Shown here piece by piece: positions 39,201-49,368 of a DNA stretch of 64,000 nt. Origin of the DNA: Bacillota bacterium (GTDB taxonomy: Bacteria > Bacillota > Clostridia > Christensenellales > Aristaeellaceae). Below the pieces are notes generated by a model. It made no database searches. It was not told the DNA's origin and saw only the letters and a program-made list of their open reading frames with translations. Each line of letters begins with the position of its first letter. Positions within the stretch are counted from its first letter, which is position 1. The stretch covers positions 1 to 64,000 of the forward strand of contig JAEYCB010000048.1 of the NCBI GenBank assembly GCA_023404345.1. Reading direction: 5' to 3'. The position numbers were made by a program, and so were the translations under genes.

Positions 39201-40088
39201 ATGTCAAACTACATCCTGAGCTGCTGCTCCACCGCCGATCTAAGCGAACAGCATTTCCGTGAACGTGATATCCATTATATCTGCTTTCATTACATGCTCA
39301 ACGGCAAATCCTACAGCGACGATCTGGGCAAGAGCATGTCCTTTGAAGCCTTCTATCAGGCGATGGCTGACGGTGCGGAGACCCGCACCTCTCAGGTCAA
39401 TGTGGACGAATACGTGGCATATTTTACTCCCTTTTTGGAGGGCGGGCAGGATATTTTGCACGTAACGCTGTCCAGCGGCATCTCCGGCACCTACAGTTCC
39501 GCCTGTCTGGCGCGCGACGAGCTGGCAGCGAAGTATCCAGACCGCAAAATCTACGTGGTTGATTCGCTGGGTGCTTCTTCCGGCTATGGCCTTTTGATGG
39601 ACAAGCTGGCTGACCTGCGCGACGGCGGCATGGCGTTGGAAGATCTGCGTGACTGGGCCGAGAAAAACCGTCTCAAGCTGCATCACTGGTTCTTTTCTTC
39701 CGATCTGACCTCCTATGTGCGCGGCGGACGTATTTCCAAGGCCAGCGGCTGGTTTGGCACGGTGCTGCACATCTGCCCCCTGCTCAATATGGATGATCTG
39801 GGCCGGCTGATTCCCCGCTTCAAGATTCGCGGCAAAAACAAAGTCATCCGCGAAATCGTCGCGCGTATGGCAGAGCATGCACAGGACGGGCTGAACTACA
39901 GCGGAAAGTGCTATATCTCCAACTCCGCCTGTATGGAGGACGCGCAGGCCGTAGCGCGCCTGGTGGAAGAACGCTTCCCCAAGCTCAATGGCAAGGTGGA
40001 AATCAACAGCGTCGGTACCACCATCGGCAGCCATACCGGTCCGGGCACCGTGGCTCTGTTCTTCTGGGGCGACGAGCGCGTAAGGTAA
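39201..40088 (+). CDS. DegV family fatty-acid-binding protein
   Basis: A 295-residue DegV protein. SNYILSCCSTADLSEQHF opens the first domain, with the Ser/Thr pocket in TSQVNVDEYV, VTLSSGISGTYSSACLARDE and VVDSLGASSGYGLLMDKLAD; the second domain has YVRGGRISKASGWFGTVL and ends IGSHTGPGTVALFFWGDERV. Such proteins bind fatty acids for a fatty acid kinase. The window's oleate hydratase is a possible metabolic relation, not a genetic link. Start at 39201 has weak ribosome site. Confidence 0.93.
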   Translation: MSNYILSCCSTADLSEQHFRERDIHYICFHYMLNGKSYSDDLGKSMSFEAFYQAMADGAETRTSQVNVDEYVAYFTPFLEGGQDILHVTLSSGISGTYSSACLARDELAAKYPDRKIYVVDSLGASSGYGLLMDKLADLRDGGMALEDLRDWAEKNRLKLHHWFFSSDLTSYVRGGRISKASGWFGTVLHICPLLNMDDLGRLIPRFKIRGKNKVIREIVARMAEHAQDGLNYSGKCYISNSACMEDAQAVARLVEERFPKLNGKVEINSVGTTIGSHTGPGTVALFFWGDERVR

Positions 40089-40102
40089 TGCCGCCATATT
40101 TC

Positions 40103-40137
40103 TTCCGCCTTTTGGGCTCCGAAAGGCGGAATTTTTA
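40103..40137 (+). terminator. Terminator of degV
   Basis: TTCCGCCTTT (40103-40112) pairs with AAAGGCGGAA (40122-40131), followed by TTTTTATT. Confidence 0.9.
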
Positions 40138-40149
40138 TTGCATATACCA

Positions 40150-40306
40150 AGGATGGTTACGCCCCTTTGCCTATTCAGGCAGCGTTGTGCGCCGCGCAGG
40201 CACTGGCGTGCGCCTGTTCGCCCATGATGGGCAAATATACCGTGGGTCTGCCACACGAACCGGTTCTTTTCCCCCGCTCCGTCTGCCCCCCTGTTGGGGC
40301 TTTTTT
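40150..40306 (+). ncRNA. Possible structured small RNA ending in a terminator
   Basis: The gap between degV and the lipoprotein gene has more structure than needed: GCCTATTCAGGC (40170s), GCCCATGATGGGC (about 40221), GTGG/CCAC hairpin (about 40243) and a final CCCCCTGTTGGGG followed by six T (40287-40306). GCCCC at about 40160 could close a long stem with the terminal GGGGC. No ORF with a ribosome site is present. It was not matched to a known RNA family; 6S-type RNA was considered. Confidence 0.3.
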
Positions 40307-40312
40307 GCATGC

Positions 40313-40335
40313 AAAAGGGCGGCAAAACGCCGCCC
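40313..40335 (-). terminator. Terminator of the small lipoprotein gene
   Basis: On the minus strand GGGCGGC (40329-40335) pairs with GCCGCCC (40317-40323), followed by TTTT. Confidence 0.7.
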
Positions 40336-40340
40336 TCAGG

Positions 40341-40733
40341 TCACTCATTAGGAATATTCTCCAGCGCCTCACGCACGCCCTCATCTGTGCCGCCATACAC
40401 CAGCACAAAGCGCAGGCCAAAGCGGGTTGCCAGACCATAACTCGCATCTACACGGCTGCACAGATAGTCGGCACGGTTGCTCTCATCAAAATAGACAAGC
40501 ACTTCCTCCTGGCCATCCAGCACCAGACTGTCCCACGCATCAGGCCCTGCGATGGGCACGTCTCGTCCGCTGTCCGAAAGCGGCGACAAAACGCAGACAT
40601 AGCCCAAGCCTTCAAAGTAGCTCAACAGCTTTTGGTACAGCTCCTCGCGCGGCGGATTGGCCGCGCATGCACATATCACAGCCAGACAGGCTGCCAGCAG
40701 GCAGGCCAGCGTCGCGGCTTTGTTTTTCTTCAC
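40341..40733 (-). CDS. Small lipoprotein-like secreted protein
   Basis: A 130-residue protein with a signal peptide (TLACLLAACLAVICAC) ending in a possible lipobox (VICAC, with Cys at 21 or 23). The mature part has VDASYGLATRFGLRFVLVYG and ends EALENIPNE, with no family recognised. It could be modified by the canonical Lgt in this window. It is a single gene with its own terminator. Confidence 0.7.
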   Translation of the reverse strand: MKKNKAATLACLLAACLAVICACAANPPREELYQKLLSYFEGLGYVCVLSPLSDSGRDVPIAGPDAWDSLVLDGQEEVLVYFDESNRADYLCSRVDASYGLATRFGLRFVLVYGGTDEGVREALENIPNE

Positions 40734-40824
40734 GGGCTAATCCCCCCCAAAAACGCATACTTTACGTTTCGCACCGTTTTATGCTACAATGACTGCACTG
40801 TGTAATTCAAGGAGGCGACGCGTC

Positions 40825-41040
40825 ATGCGCTGCGGCTGCCCTCATTGCGAGGCCTATATGATCCAGTCCGAAACGGACGGCATGGCCTGTGTGTGCCCAT
40901 CGTGCGGCTACCGCTGCAACGCCTGCCTGGGCACCGGCACCATCATCTCCCGCGAGCGTCTGGAAGCCCTCAAGAACACGGACTGGTTCAGCCCACAGTT
41001 TGACAGTCCCGTCAGCGACGAGGACGACGACCAGACCTGA
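40825..41040 (+). CDS. Small zinc-ribbon protein
   Basis: A 71-residue protein with two CxxC pairs: CGCPHCEAYM and CVCPSCGYRCNACLG, enough for one or two zinc knuckles, and an acidic tail (SDEDDDQT). Start 40825 has AAGGAGG 9 bases upstream. It runs toward mntP and ends 6 bases before it. No precise family; it may bind RNA or a protein partner. Confidence 0.7.
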   Translation: MRCGCPHCEAYMIQSETDGMACVCPSCGYRCNACLGTGTIISRERLEALKNTDWFSPQFDSPVSDEDDDQT

Positions 41041-41046
41041 CCGGCC

Positions 41047-41610
41047 TCAAAGCAGCCCGATGTGCTCCAGAAGGATTTTCAGGCCGATCAGCACCAGCAC
41101 CGTGCCGCCTGCAATTTCCGCCTTTTTCTGAAACCGTGTGCCAAAGCGGTTGCCTACCGCCACCCCTGCAAAGGACAGCACAAAGGTGATGCAGCCGATG
41201 GTCAGCACGGCAGGAAGAATGCTTACCTTCAAAAACGCAAAAGTGATTCCTACGGCCAGGGCATCAATGCTGGTAGCAACCGCCAGCATGAACAGCTCCT
41301 TGAGGTTCAGCCTGCTTTCATCTGCACAGGGCTCAGCTTCCGGCGCCTCATGCAGCGCGTCCCAGATCATCTTGCCGCCGATGTAGCCAAGCAGCGCAAA
41401 GGCGATCCAGTGATCCACCGATGTGATATAGCGCGCGAACTGCGTGCCCAGCACCCAGCCGATCAAGGGCATCACGGCCTGAAATACGCCAAAGAACAAC
41501 GCAATTACCGCCGCGTGCGCACAGTTGATGCGGCGCATGCCCAGCCCTTTGCAAAGCGCCACTGCAAAAGCATCCATCGACAATCCCACGCCGATGAGGA
41601 CCAGTTCCAT
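41047..41610 (-). CDS. mntP: Manganese exporter MntP
   Basis: A 187-residue efflux pump with six helices. GVGLSMDAFAVALCKGLGMR and VATSIDALAVGITFAFLKVS are the two family repeats, each with the conserved Asp (SMDAF, SIDAL) that binds Mn. The start at 41610 follows GGGGAG. It is divergent from a DtxR/MntR-type regulator, and its promoter overlaps a palindrome that this regulator could bind. Expression would rise or fall with manganese. Confidence 0.94.
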   Translation of the reverse strand: MELVLIGVGLSMDAFAVALCKGLGMRRINCAHAAVIALFFGVFQAVMPLIGWVLGTQFARYITSVDHWIAFALLGYIGGKMIWDALHEAPEAEPCADESRLNLKELFMLAVATSIDALAVGITFAFLKVSILPAVLTIGCITFVLSFAGVAVGNRFGTRFQKKAEIAGGTVLVLIGLKILLEHIGLL

Positions 41611-41655
41611 ATGCAAGCAACTCCCCTGGTTCCCTTCCATCCCGGAAGGGTATAT

Positions 41656-41696
41656 ATAAGAAATCTTATTTTATCTTATCCCGCTATGGTTGTCAA
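41656..41696 (-). promoter_or_regulatory. mntP promoter with palindromic operator
   Basis: On the minus strand TTGACA (41691-41696), 17 bases, TAAAAT (41668-41673). The palindrome ATAAGA-AA-TCTTAT (41656-41669) overlaps the end of the -10 box and the likely start site. It is the best candidate for binding by the divergently encoded MntR-like protein. Confidence 0.75.
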
Positions 41697-41755
41697 CATG
41701 ACGCATTGTGTTTTTGCGCCGGATATGGTAGGATATCGCAAAGGAGGTTTCCCGT

Positions 41756-42121
41756 ATGAATATCCATGAATCCGCTGAGGATTATCTTGAAACCATATTG
41801 ATGTTTTGTGAAGAGCATGGCTCGGCACGCTCGGTGGATATCGCCGCGCACCTGGGTGTGACCAAGCCGTCGGTCAGTTTTGCCATGAAACGCCTGCGTG
41901 AAAACGGCTATATCCTGATGGGGGACGACAACCGCATCACCCTCACCGAACGGGGCGAAGCCATCGCGCGACGCATCTGGGAAAGGCACAACCTGCTCAC
42001 CAGCTTCCTCATCCGACTGGGCGTAAGCGAATCCGTCGCCCGTGCCGACGCCTGCAAAATCGAGCACGACCTGAGCGACGAAACCTTCGACGCCATCCGC
42101 CGCCATGCGCAGCGTGATTAA
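41756..42121 (+). CDS. mntR: MntR/DtxR-family metal-dependent regulator
   Basis: A 121-residue regulator with an N-terminal winged helix (DIAAHLGVTKPSVSFAMKRL) and a metal-binding dimer domain. The likely ligands are D9, E12, H78, C100, E103 and H104 (from AEDYLET, ERHNLL and DACKIEHDLS). In Bacillus MntR the residue at the C100 position is Glu; in DtxR it is Cys and D9 is Met. So this protein mixes both patterns. Divergence from mntP suggests manganese sensing. AAAGGAGG precedes the ATG. Confidence 0.88.
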   Translation: MNIHESAEDYLETILMFCEEHGSARSVDIAAHLGVTKPSVSFAMKRLRENGYILMGDDNRITLTERGEAIARRIWERHNLLTSFLIRLGVSESVARADACKIEHDLSDETFDAIRRHAQRD

Positions 42122-42137
42122 GGGACCGGCCCGTCCC

Positions 42138-43370
42138 ATGAGGGCGCTGACACCGCTGAGCCTGCTGGCGCGCTTTGCGGTGATGGGAGCGCTGGGCCTG
42201 ATGATTCTCTTTGCGCCGGCCTTTACGCAGCGCTGGCTGCACGCACTGCTCACCGCCGCGCTCGTGGTCAACGGCGTGGCCGCTCTGTCCGTTTCGCTGT
42301 TTCAGCGGCGCGAGGCGCACCCGCACGCGATGCTTTCAGGCGTGGTATCGCTGGGTGCGGGCCTGTTTGTAGCGTTCTTCCCCGGCGTGCTGGTGAAAAG
42401 CGTGACCCTGGCGATAGGCCTGTGGTCTCTGCTGGTATGCGCGGCACAGGTGGGCTATGTGGTACAGCTGGCCACGATGGGTGAACGGGGCAAAATCAAA
42501 TTCGCCCTGCTGGCCGCCGTTTCGCTGGTCGCGGGCATCAGCCTGTTGTGGGGATATTCCTCTGGACGCGCGCTGCAATGGCTGGCGGGCGTATATCTGC
42601 TGGTCTATGCCCTGTGGCAGCTGATGGACCTGCTTGGCGTTATGATCAACCGAAACGTGGAAAGCAGCCGCCTGCTCAGCGGTCTGCGCGTGCATCCGCC
42701 CGTGCTGCTCACGGCGCTTTTGCCTTCCGTGGTGCTCAGGCGGCTTAGCGCCCAGTATGCGACGCTTAAGCAGGATGTGGTGGTGCCCAAGCCTACGCCT
42801 GCGCGCAAAAGCTGGCCCGAAACGCTGGAAGTGGTGTTTCATCTGGGCAAAAACGTGGCCTTTGGCTTCGGGCACGTGGTGGTCAGCCTGCGGGGCGTGA
42901 CCTACTCCTATGGCTGCTATGATGAAAGCAGCAACCGTCTGTTCGGGGCACTGTCTGACGGGGTGATTCTGGTCTGTCCCACAGAGGGCTATATTCCCTA
43001 TTGTCAGGGAATCGAGCAGAAGCTGCTGATCGGCTTCACACTGGGGCTGAGCAAAGAGGCCGCCGACGAGCTGGAAGGCGGCATGCAGGCCCGTTTGAAA
43101 AACGACTGTGAGCCATGGACCCCGCAAGGACGCCCGGAATACGACTTTGATGCACGGTTTTACAAGGTCCGGCGCGGCATTTTCCGCCTCTACAACGTGA
43201 TGCGCACCAACTGCTGCGCCATGGCGCAGATCATCGCCTCCGGAACGGGGCTGAACCTGCTGCCCCCCAATGGCTTTGTCACACCCGGCGCGTATTTTGA
43301 ATATCTGGAAACCGAGCTGCGCGACCCCGAAAGCAACGTACTGGAAATGCGCATCTACGCGCACCGCTGA
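42138..43370 (+). CDS. DUF308 membrane domain fused to a papain-like domain
   Basis: A 410-residue protein. The N-terminal 170 residues have six helices of the HdeD/DUF308 kind (FAVMGALGLMILFAPAF, ALVVNGVAALSVSLFQ, VSLGAGLFVAFFPGVLV). A C-terminal soluble part follows with FGFGHVVVSLRGVTYSYGCY (His246) and VMRTNCCAMAQIIASG (Cys359/360), an order of His before Cys as in permuted NlpC/P60 or DUF4105 (Lnb) enzymes. Such enzymes cleave peptidoglycan or lipid-linked amides. Start at 42138 is after AAGGGA; an in-frame ATG at 42105 overlaps mntR. Confidence 0.65.
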   Translation: MRALTPLSLLARFAVMGALGLMILFAPAFTQRWLHALLTAALVVNGVAALSVSLFQRREAHPHAMLSGVVSLGAGLFVAFFPGVLVKSVTLAIGLWSLLVCAAQVGYVVQLATMGERGKIKFALLAAVSLVAGISLLWGYSSGRALQWLAGVYLLVYALWQLMDLLGVMINRNVESSRLLSGLRVHPPVLLTALLPSVVLRRLSAQYATLKQDVVVPKPTPARKSWPETLEVVFHLGKNVAFGFGHVVVSLRGVTYSYGCYDESSNRLFGALSDGVILVCPTEGYIPYCQGIEQKLLIGFTLGLSKEAADELEGGMQARLKNDCEPWTPQGRPEYDFDARFYKVRRGIFRLYNVMRTNCCAMAQIIASGTGLNLLPPNGFVTPGAYFEYLETELRDPESNVLEMRIYAHR

Positions 43371-43374
43371 GGGT

Positions 43375-44010
43375 TTATTCCCCCCGCGCTTCTTCCAGCG
43401 CACGTTCCACAGCCTGGCGCGCGCTCTCAAAATCATATCCCCTGCGGGCCATGGAGGCCATCAGCTTCGCCATGGCCTTTTTTGCGTCCGCCTCGTCCGC
43501 ATAGCGGCGCAGCAGTTTCTGCGCCAGCGCCACGGCCGCGGCGTCTCCTTCTTCCTCATCCAGCGCTTCCACGGCGCGCTCCGCTATCTCCCGGTTTACG
43601 CCCTTCTGCACCAACTCACGCAGGATGCGCACGTGCCCAATCTGATGTCGTGCACGTGCGGCGGCCCATTCGCAGGCGAAGGCCTCGTCGTCTACCAGGC
43701 CTTCCTTCTCCAGCTTATAGAGCACCATGTCCACGGTGTCGTCCATGTAGCCATAGGCCTCAAGCTTTTGGCGGATCTCTCCTGTGGAGCGTGCCCGTGC
43801 GGCCAGCAGGCGCACCGCACCCCCCAGCGCCTGGGGATACTGACGCGGCAGGAGCCACTGCTTCAGGTCTTCCACATCCTCCACGTCGCCAGGCCGGAGC
43901 GGGGAACGTTCCAGCCAGGCCACACGGCCAAACCAGAGCCGTTCCCCGCTTTCAAAACGAACAACCGCGCCCCGCTTGCTTTCCTCCACTGCGGCGACGA
44001 CATCCTTCAT
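43375..44010 (-). CDS. recX: RecX regulatory protein
   Basis: A 211-residue RecA modulator. ALGGAVRLLAARARSTGEIR, QKLEAYGYMDDTVDMVLYKL, EKEGLVDDEAFACEWAAARA and LRELVQKGVNREIAERAVEA are the three-helix repeats of RecX. The first 50 residues are an extra N-terminal beta-rich part found in Bacillota. It overlaps the serine hydrolase gene by 4 bases, an unusual partner. Confidence 0.9.
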   Translation of the reverse strand: MKDVVAAVEESKRGAVVRFESGERLWFGRVAWLERSPLRPGDVEDVEDLKQWLLPRQYPQALGGAVRLLAARARSTGEIRQKLEAYGYMDDTVDMVLYKLEKEGLVDDEAFACEWAAARARHQIGHVRILRELVQKGVNREIAERAVEALDEEEGDAAAVALAQKLLRRYADEADAKKAMAKLMASMARRGYDFESARQAVERALEEARGE

Positions 44011-45173
44011 GGCTTTTCGTCCTTTCCGCCGTCCAGACAGAGACGGATCAGCTCACGGTTGACCTGCGCCAAATGGCCCATGCGCTGCTCACTGCATCCG
44101 CTGTCCAGCAGCACAAAGCCGCTGCCCTGCCCGTCGAAGAACACCCCGTTCACCGCGCCGTAGGCAAATCCCTGATGCCCCCACAGCGTGCGGCTGCACA
44201 CCACCGGGTCGTCCAGCGTCAAAAGTCCCATTCCATGGCGCATGTTCACAGCTTTTTCGGGCCATCCCGCCACGGGGCGGCGCATTTCCTCCATGCTTCG
44301 CACATCCAAAAAGCCGTCGCCACCGCCCCAGGCTACCAGCGCCAGCCGTGCCAGATCCGGCGCGGTGATGAACAGGTTGCCCGCCGCAGGCAAATAGCGC
44401 CGCTCCGGGTCCGGCTCCTTCATCGGCTCGGCCGAAGCGATGCGCTGTACGGCGCAGAACGCGCGGGCGGGCGGAAGCACGCGGTAGCTGTCCGCTACGG
44501 CACCGGCATCCAGCCCAGAGGGATCAAACGTACCCGCAACCCCCAGCGGCTGCAGCAGTTCCCGCTGCATCAGTTGCTCAAAGCTCACAGCAAAACGCTT
44601 TTCCAGCAGGCTGGCCACCATGCCCGCCGCTAGGTTACTGTAACGAAACGTCGTGCCCGGCACGGCGGGCAGATAACACTCTGGATCGGCCAGCAGTTCG
44701 GTAAGCGGAGTGTTTCGATTGAAAGCCGAAAAATATGCGGACGAATCCACAATGCTGGATGTATGGCTCAGCAGCATGCCCAGCGTAATGGGGGCGTCCG
44801 GGCAATGCGGATTGCGCACGCGGCGACCCAGCAGATCGCTGATATCCTCCGTCACATTCAGGCGCCCCAGCGTTTGCAGCCGGAACACCAGCAGCGCCGT
44901 GACCATCTTGGCCACCGACGCCGTACGGAACACCGTATCCGGCGCCACGGGGCGCTTCAGCGGCTCCAGCGCCGCATATCCAACACAGATGCATTCCCCC
45001 AGGGTTCCCCGTTCAAAGCGCTGCACGCACGCCCCCACGCACCGCTTGCGCCACAGCGCCCGCGCAATGGCCTGCGCCGCTTCGCTGCCTCGTGCCGCGC
45101 GCCAGGCAGGGCGCTGTCCCATCACGGGCAACGCAAATCCATATAGCAGGTTTTTTACGGTTCCGACCGGCAT
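44007..45173 (-). CDS. Serine hydrolase, class C beta-lactamase fold
   Basis: A 388-residue penicillin-binding-protein-like hydrolase. SVAK (Ser86, Lys89, in FRTASVAKMVT) and YSN (Tyr178, in FRYSNLAAG) are the catalytic motifs; the third motif is HQGFAYG. There is no signal peptide, so it may be cytoplasmic or act on esters or D-peptides. GAGGAG precedes ATG 45173. It overlaps the canonical lgt by 19 bases, and recX follows. Confidence 0.85.
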   Translation of the reverse strand: MPVGTVKNLLYGFALPVMGQRPAWRAARGSEAAQAIARALWRKRCVGACVQRFERGTLGECICVGYAALEPLKRPVAPDTVFRTASVAKMVTALLVFRLQTLGRLNVTEDISDLLGRRVRNPHCPDAPITLGMLLSHTSSIVDSSAYFSAFNRNTPLTELLADPECYLPAVPGTTFRYSNLAAGMVASLLEKRFAVSFEQLMQRELLQPLGVAGTFDPSGLDAGAVADSYRVLPPARAFCAVQRIASAEPMKEPDPERRYLPAAGNLFITAPDLARLALVAWGGGDGFLDVRSMEEMRRPVAGWPEKAVNMRHGMGLLTLDDPVVCSRTLWGHQGFAYGAVNGVFFDGQGSGFVLLDSGCSEQRMGHLAQVNRELIRLCLDGGKDEKP

Positions 45174-46264
45174 GGGGCCGTCTCCTCTCCATGTATGTTG
45201 GGTTCCGCTTTCCAGCGGCACAGGGCCGCAACGTATACCGGCAGCGTCAGGCTGCACAAAAGGGTATGCAGGTGCAGGCCAACACCCGCCCCCAGCGGGC
45301 CCATTCCCAGCGCCGCCAGCAGGCCTGCCGCATCCAGTGCAAAGGGTGCCAGCAGACGCACAGGCGAAAGGCCCGCGCTTGTACATACCCAGATGCCCGC
45401 GCCCAGCGCCATTAACGAAAACAACGCATACAGCCAGGGCGTTCCCAGCGCGGCCCAGCGTGCAATCCACAATCCCCCGCAGGCCAGTGCAGGGCCCAGC
45501 GCACGTCTGTTTCCCCGCATCGCGCGGCCAAGGATGACTCCCGCCGCCACCAGGCACAAAATCAGGCTCAAATACTGCGATACGCGCAGGCCGCCCAGAT
45601 AGAGGCTGTCCTCCCGCAGCTGCTCAATGATAAAGCGCCCACTGCCATAGATGAGCAGATACCAGCACATCACGCCCCCCGGCTCACGGACCCGGCGGCG
45701 CATGGTCCACAGCGCCGCAAAGCCCAGCGCATCCCACAGCGATTCGTAAAAGAAAGTGGCCATGTGCCACACATAGCCGCCCCCCGATGGGATCAGCACG
45801 CCCAGAGGGAAAAACTGAAATGCCGGATTGGTGATTTCGGGACCGTAGGCCTCCATGTTGAAATAGTTGCCCCACCGGCCGATGGCCTGCGCCAGCAGAA
45901 GTCCCGGCGCGATCATATCCACCAGCTTGAGGAACGGCAGTTTTTTTCTGCGGGCATATACCCACGCCCCCAGCGCCCCGCCGATGACGCCGCCATAGAT
46001 GGCGATGCCGCCTTCCCAGATATAGAGAATCGAAATGGGGTTATTGCGGAACAGGTCCCATGTCATGGCGACGTAGTAGAGCCTTGCGCCGATGATGCCG
46101 CAGGGCACCACAATCAGCGCAAGGTCGATCACCGTGTCACGCGGCAGACCCAGCCTTCGCTCCTCGCGTCCGGACAGCCAAATAGCTACCAGAATCCCCG
46201 TCACGATCAAAACACTGTACCATTGCAGGGGACCGAAAAGGGTCCTGCTGTAAGGAATCGCCAT
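45155..46264 (-). CDS. lgt: Prolipoprotein diacylglyceryl transferase
   Basis: A 369-residue membrane enzyme that attaches diacylglycerol to the lipobox Cys. It holds the signature AIGRWGNYFNMEAYG (about 127-141), YIWEGGIAIYGGVIGGALGA, and FFPLGVLIPSGGGYVWHMAT. After the usual end (GSGRFIIEQLREDSLYLGGL), about 110 extra residues with four more helices follow, which is not usual in Lgt. The start at 46264 is chosen because AGGAGAGG is at a good distance. A more divergent homologue is at 32,975. Confidence 0.93.
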   Translation of the reverse strand: MAIPYSRTLFGPLQWYSVLIVTGILVAIWLSGREERRLGLPRDTVIDLALIVVPCGIIGARLYYVAMTWDLFRNNPISILYIWEGGIAIYGGVIGGALGAWVYARRKKLPFLKLVDMIAPGLLLAQAIGRWGNYFNMEAYGPEITNPAFQFFPLGVLIPSGGGYVWHMATFFYESLWDALGFAALWTMRRRVREPGGVMCWYLLIYGSGRFIIEQLREDSLYLGGLRVSQYLSLILCLVAAGVILGRAMRGNRRALGPALACGGLWIARWAALGTPWLYALFSLMALGAGIWVCTSAGLSPVRLLAPFALDAAGLLAALGMGPLGAGVGLHLHTLLCSLTLPVYVAALCRWKAEPNIHGEETAPCRSEP

Positions 46265-46499
46265 GCGCATTACCTCTCCTTGCCGCGGTGCGGGCCGTGA
46301 TGCTGCACTGTTAGCATGCACCTGCCCGCTCTGATGATACGCGCGGCCATACGCGTTGAATCCGTCGCGAAACGTTGCTTTCAGCCGCTCTGACCCGGGG
46401 TCGGCCATGGAAACAAACGCTTGCGCCCAGTATAGCATGCGCGCCTTTTCTTCGCAAGCTGCCCCGCGCCCGCCGGCAGGCCGCTTTTCTATGTGCGCG

Positions 46500-46554
46500 T
46501 TTGGCTATATATGCCAAATAGGCTCTTGAAATTTCTGTCGTAAACGTGTATACT
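46500..46554 (+). promoter_or_regulatory. ppdK promoter with an upstream palindrome
   Basis: TTGAAA (46526-46531), 17 bases, TATACT (46549-46554). A palindrome TTTGGC-TATATAT-GCCAAA (46500-46518) lies just upstream of the -35 box. It is placed as an activator or repressor site for ppdK. The gap from 46265 holds no other gene. Confidence 0.7.
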
Positions 46555-46643
46555 AGACCAGTTGAGAGGAAGGATGAGCATTGGGGATGGATTCCGCCGG
46601 TGGTTCGTCCTCACCAAGAAAACGAGGAGGAGAAAAAGACCCT

Positions 46644-49274
<2,631 letters not shown>

Positions 49275-49298
49275 GTTTCCAAAAGGCCAAATGAAACA

Positions 49299-49334
49299 AC
49301 GCGCATCGTCCGTCTGGGCGATGCGCGTATTTTA
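49299..49334 (+). terminator. Terminator of ppdK
   Basis: ACGCGCATCG (49299-49308) pairs with CGATGCGCGT (49319-49328), followed by ATTTTATTT. Confidence 0.9.
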
Positions 49335-49368
49335 TTTCTATCCCGCCAGCTCAGGCCACAAACCCCTG

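Noticed and set aside
41611..41755. yybP-ykoY manganese riboswitch before mntP
   Set aside because: The leader after the likely start is too short; the region instead shows a promoter with a palindrome.
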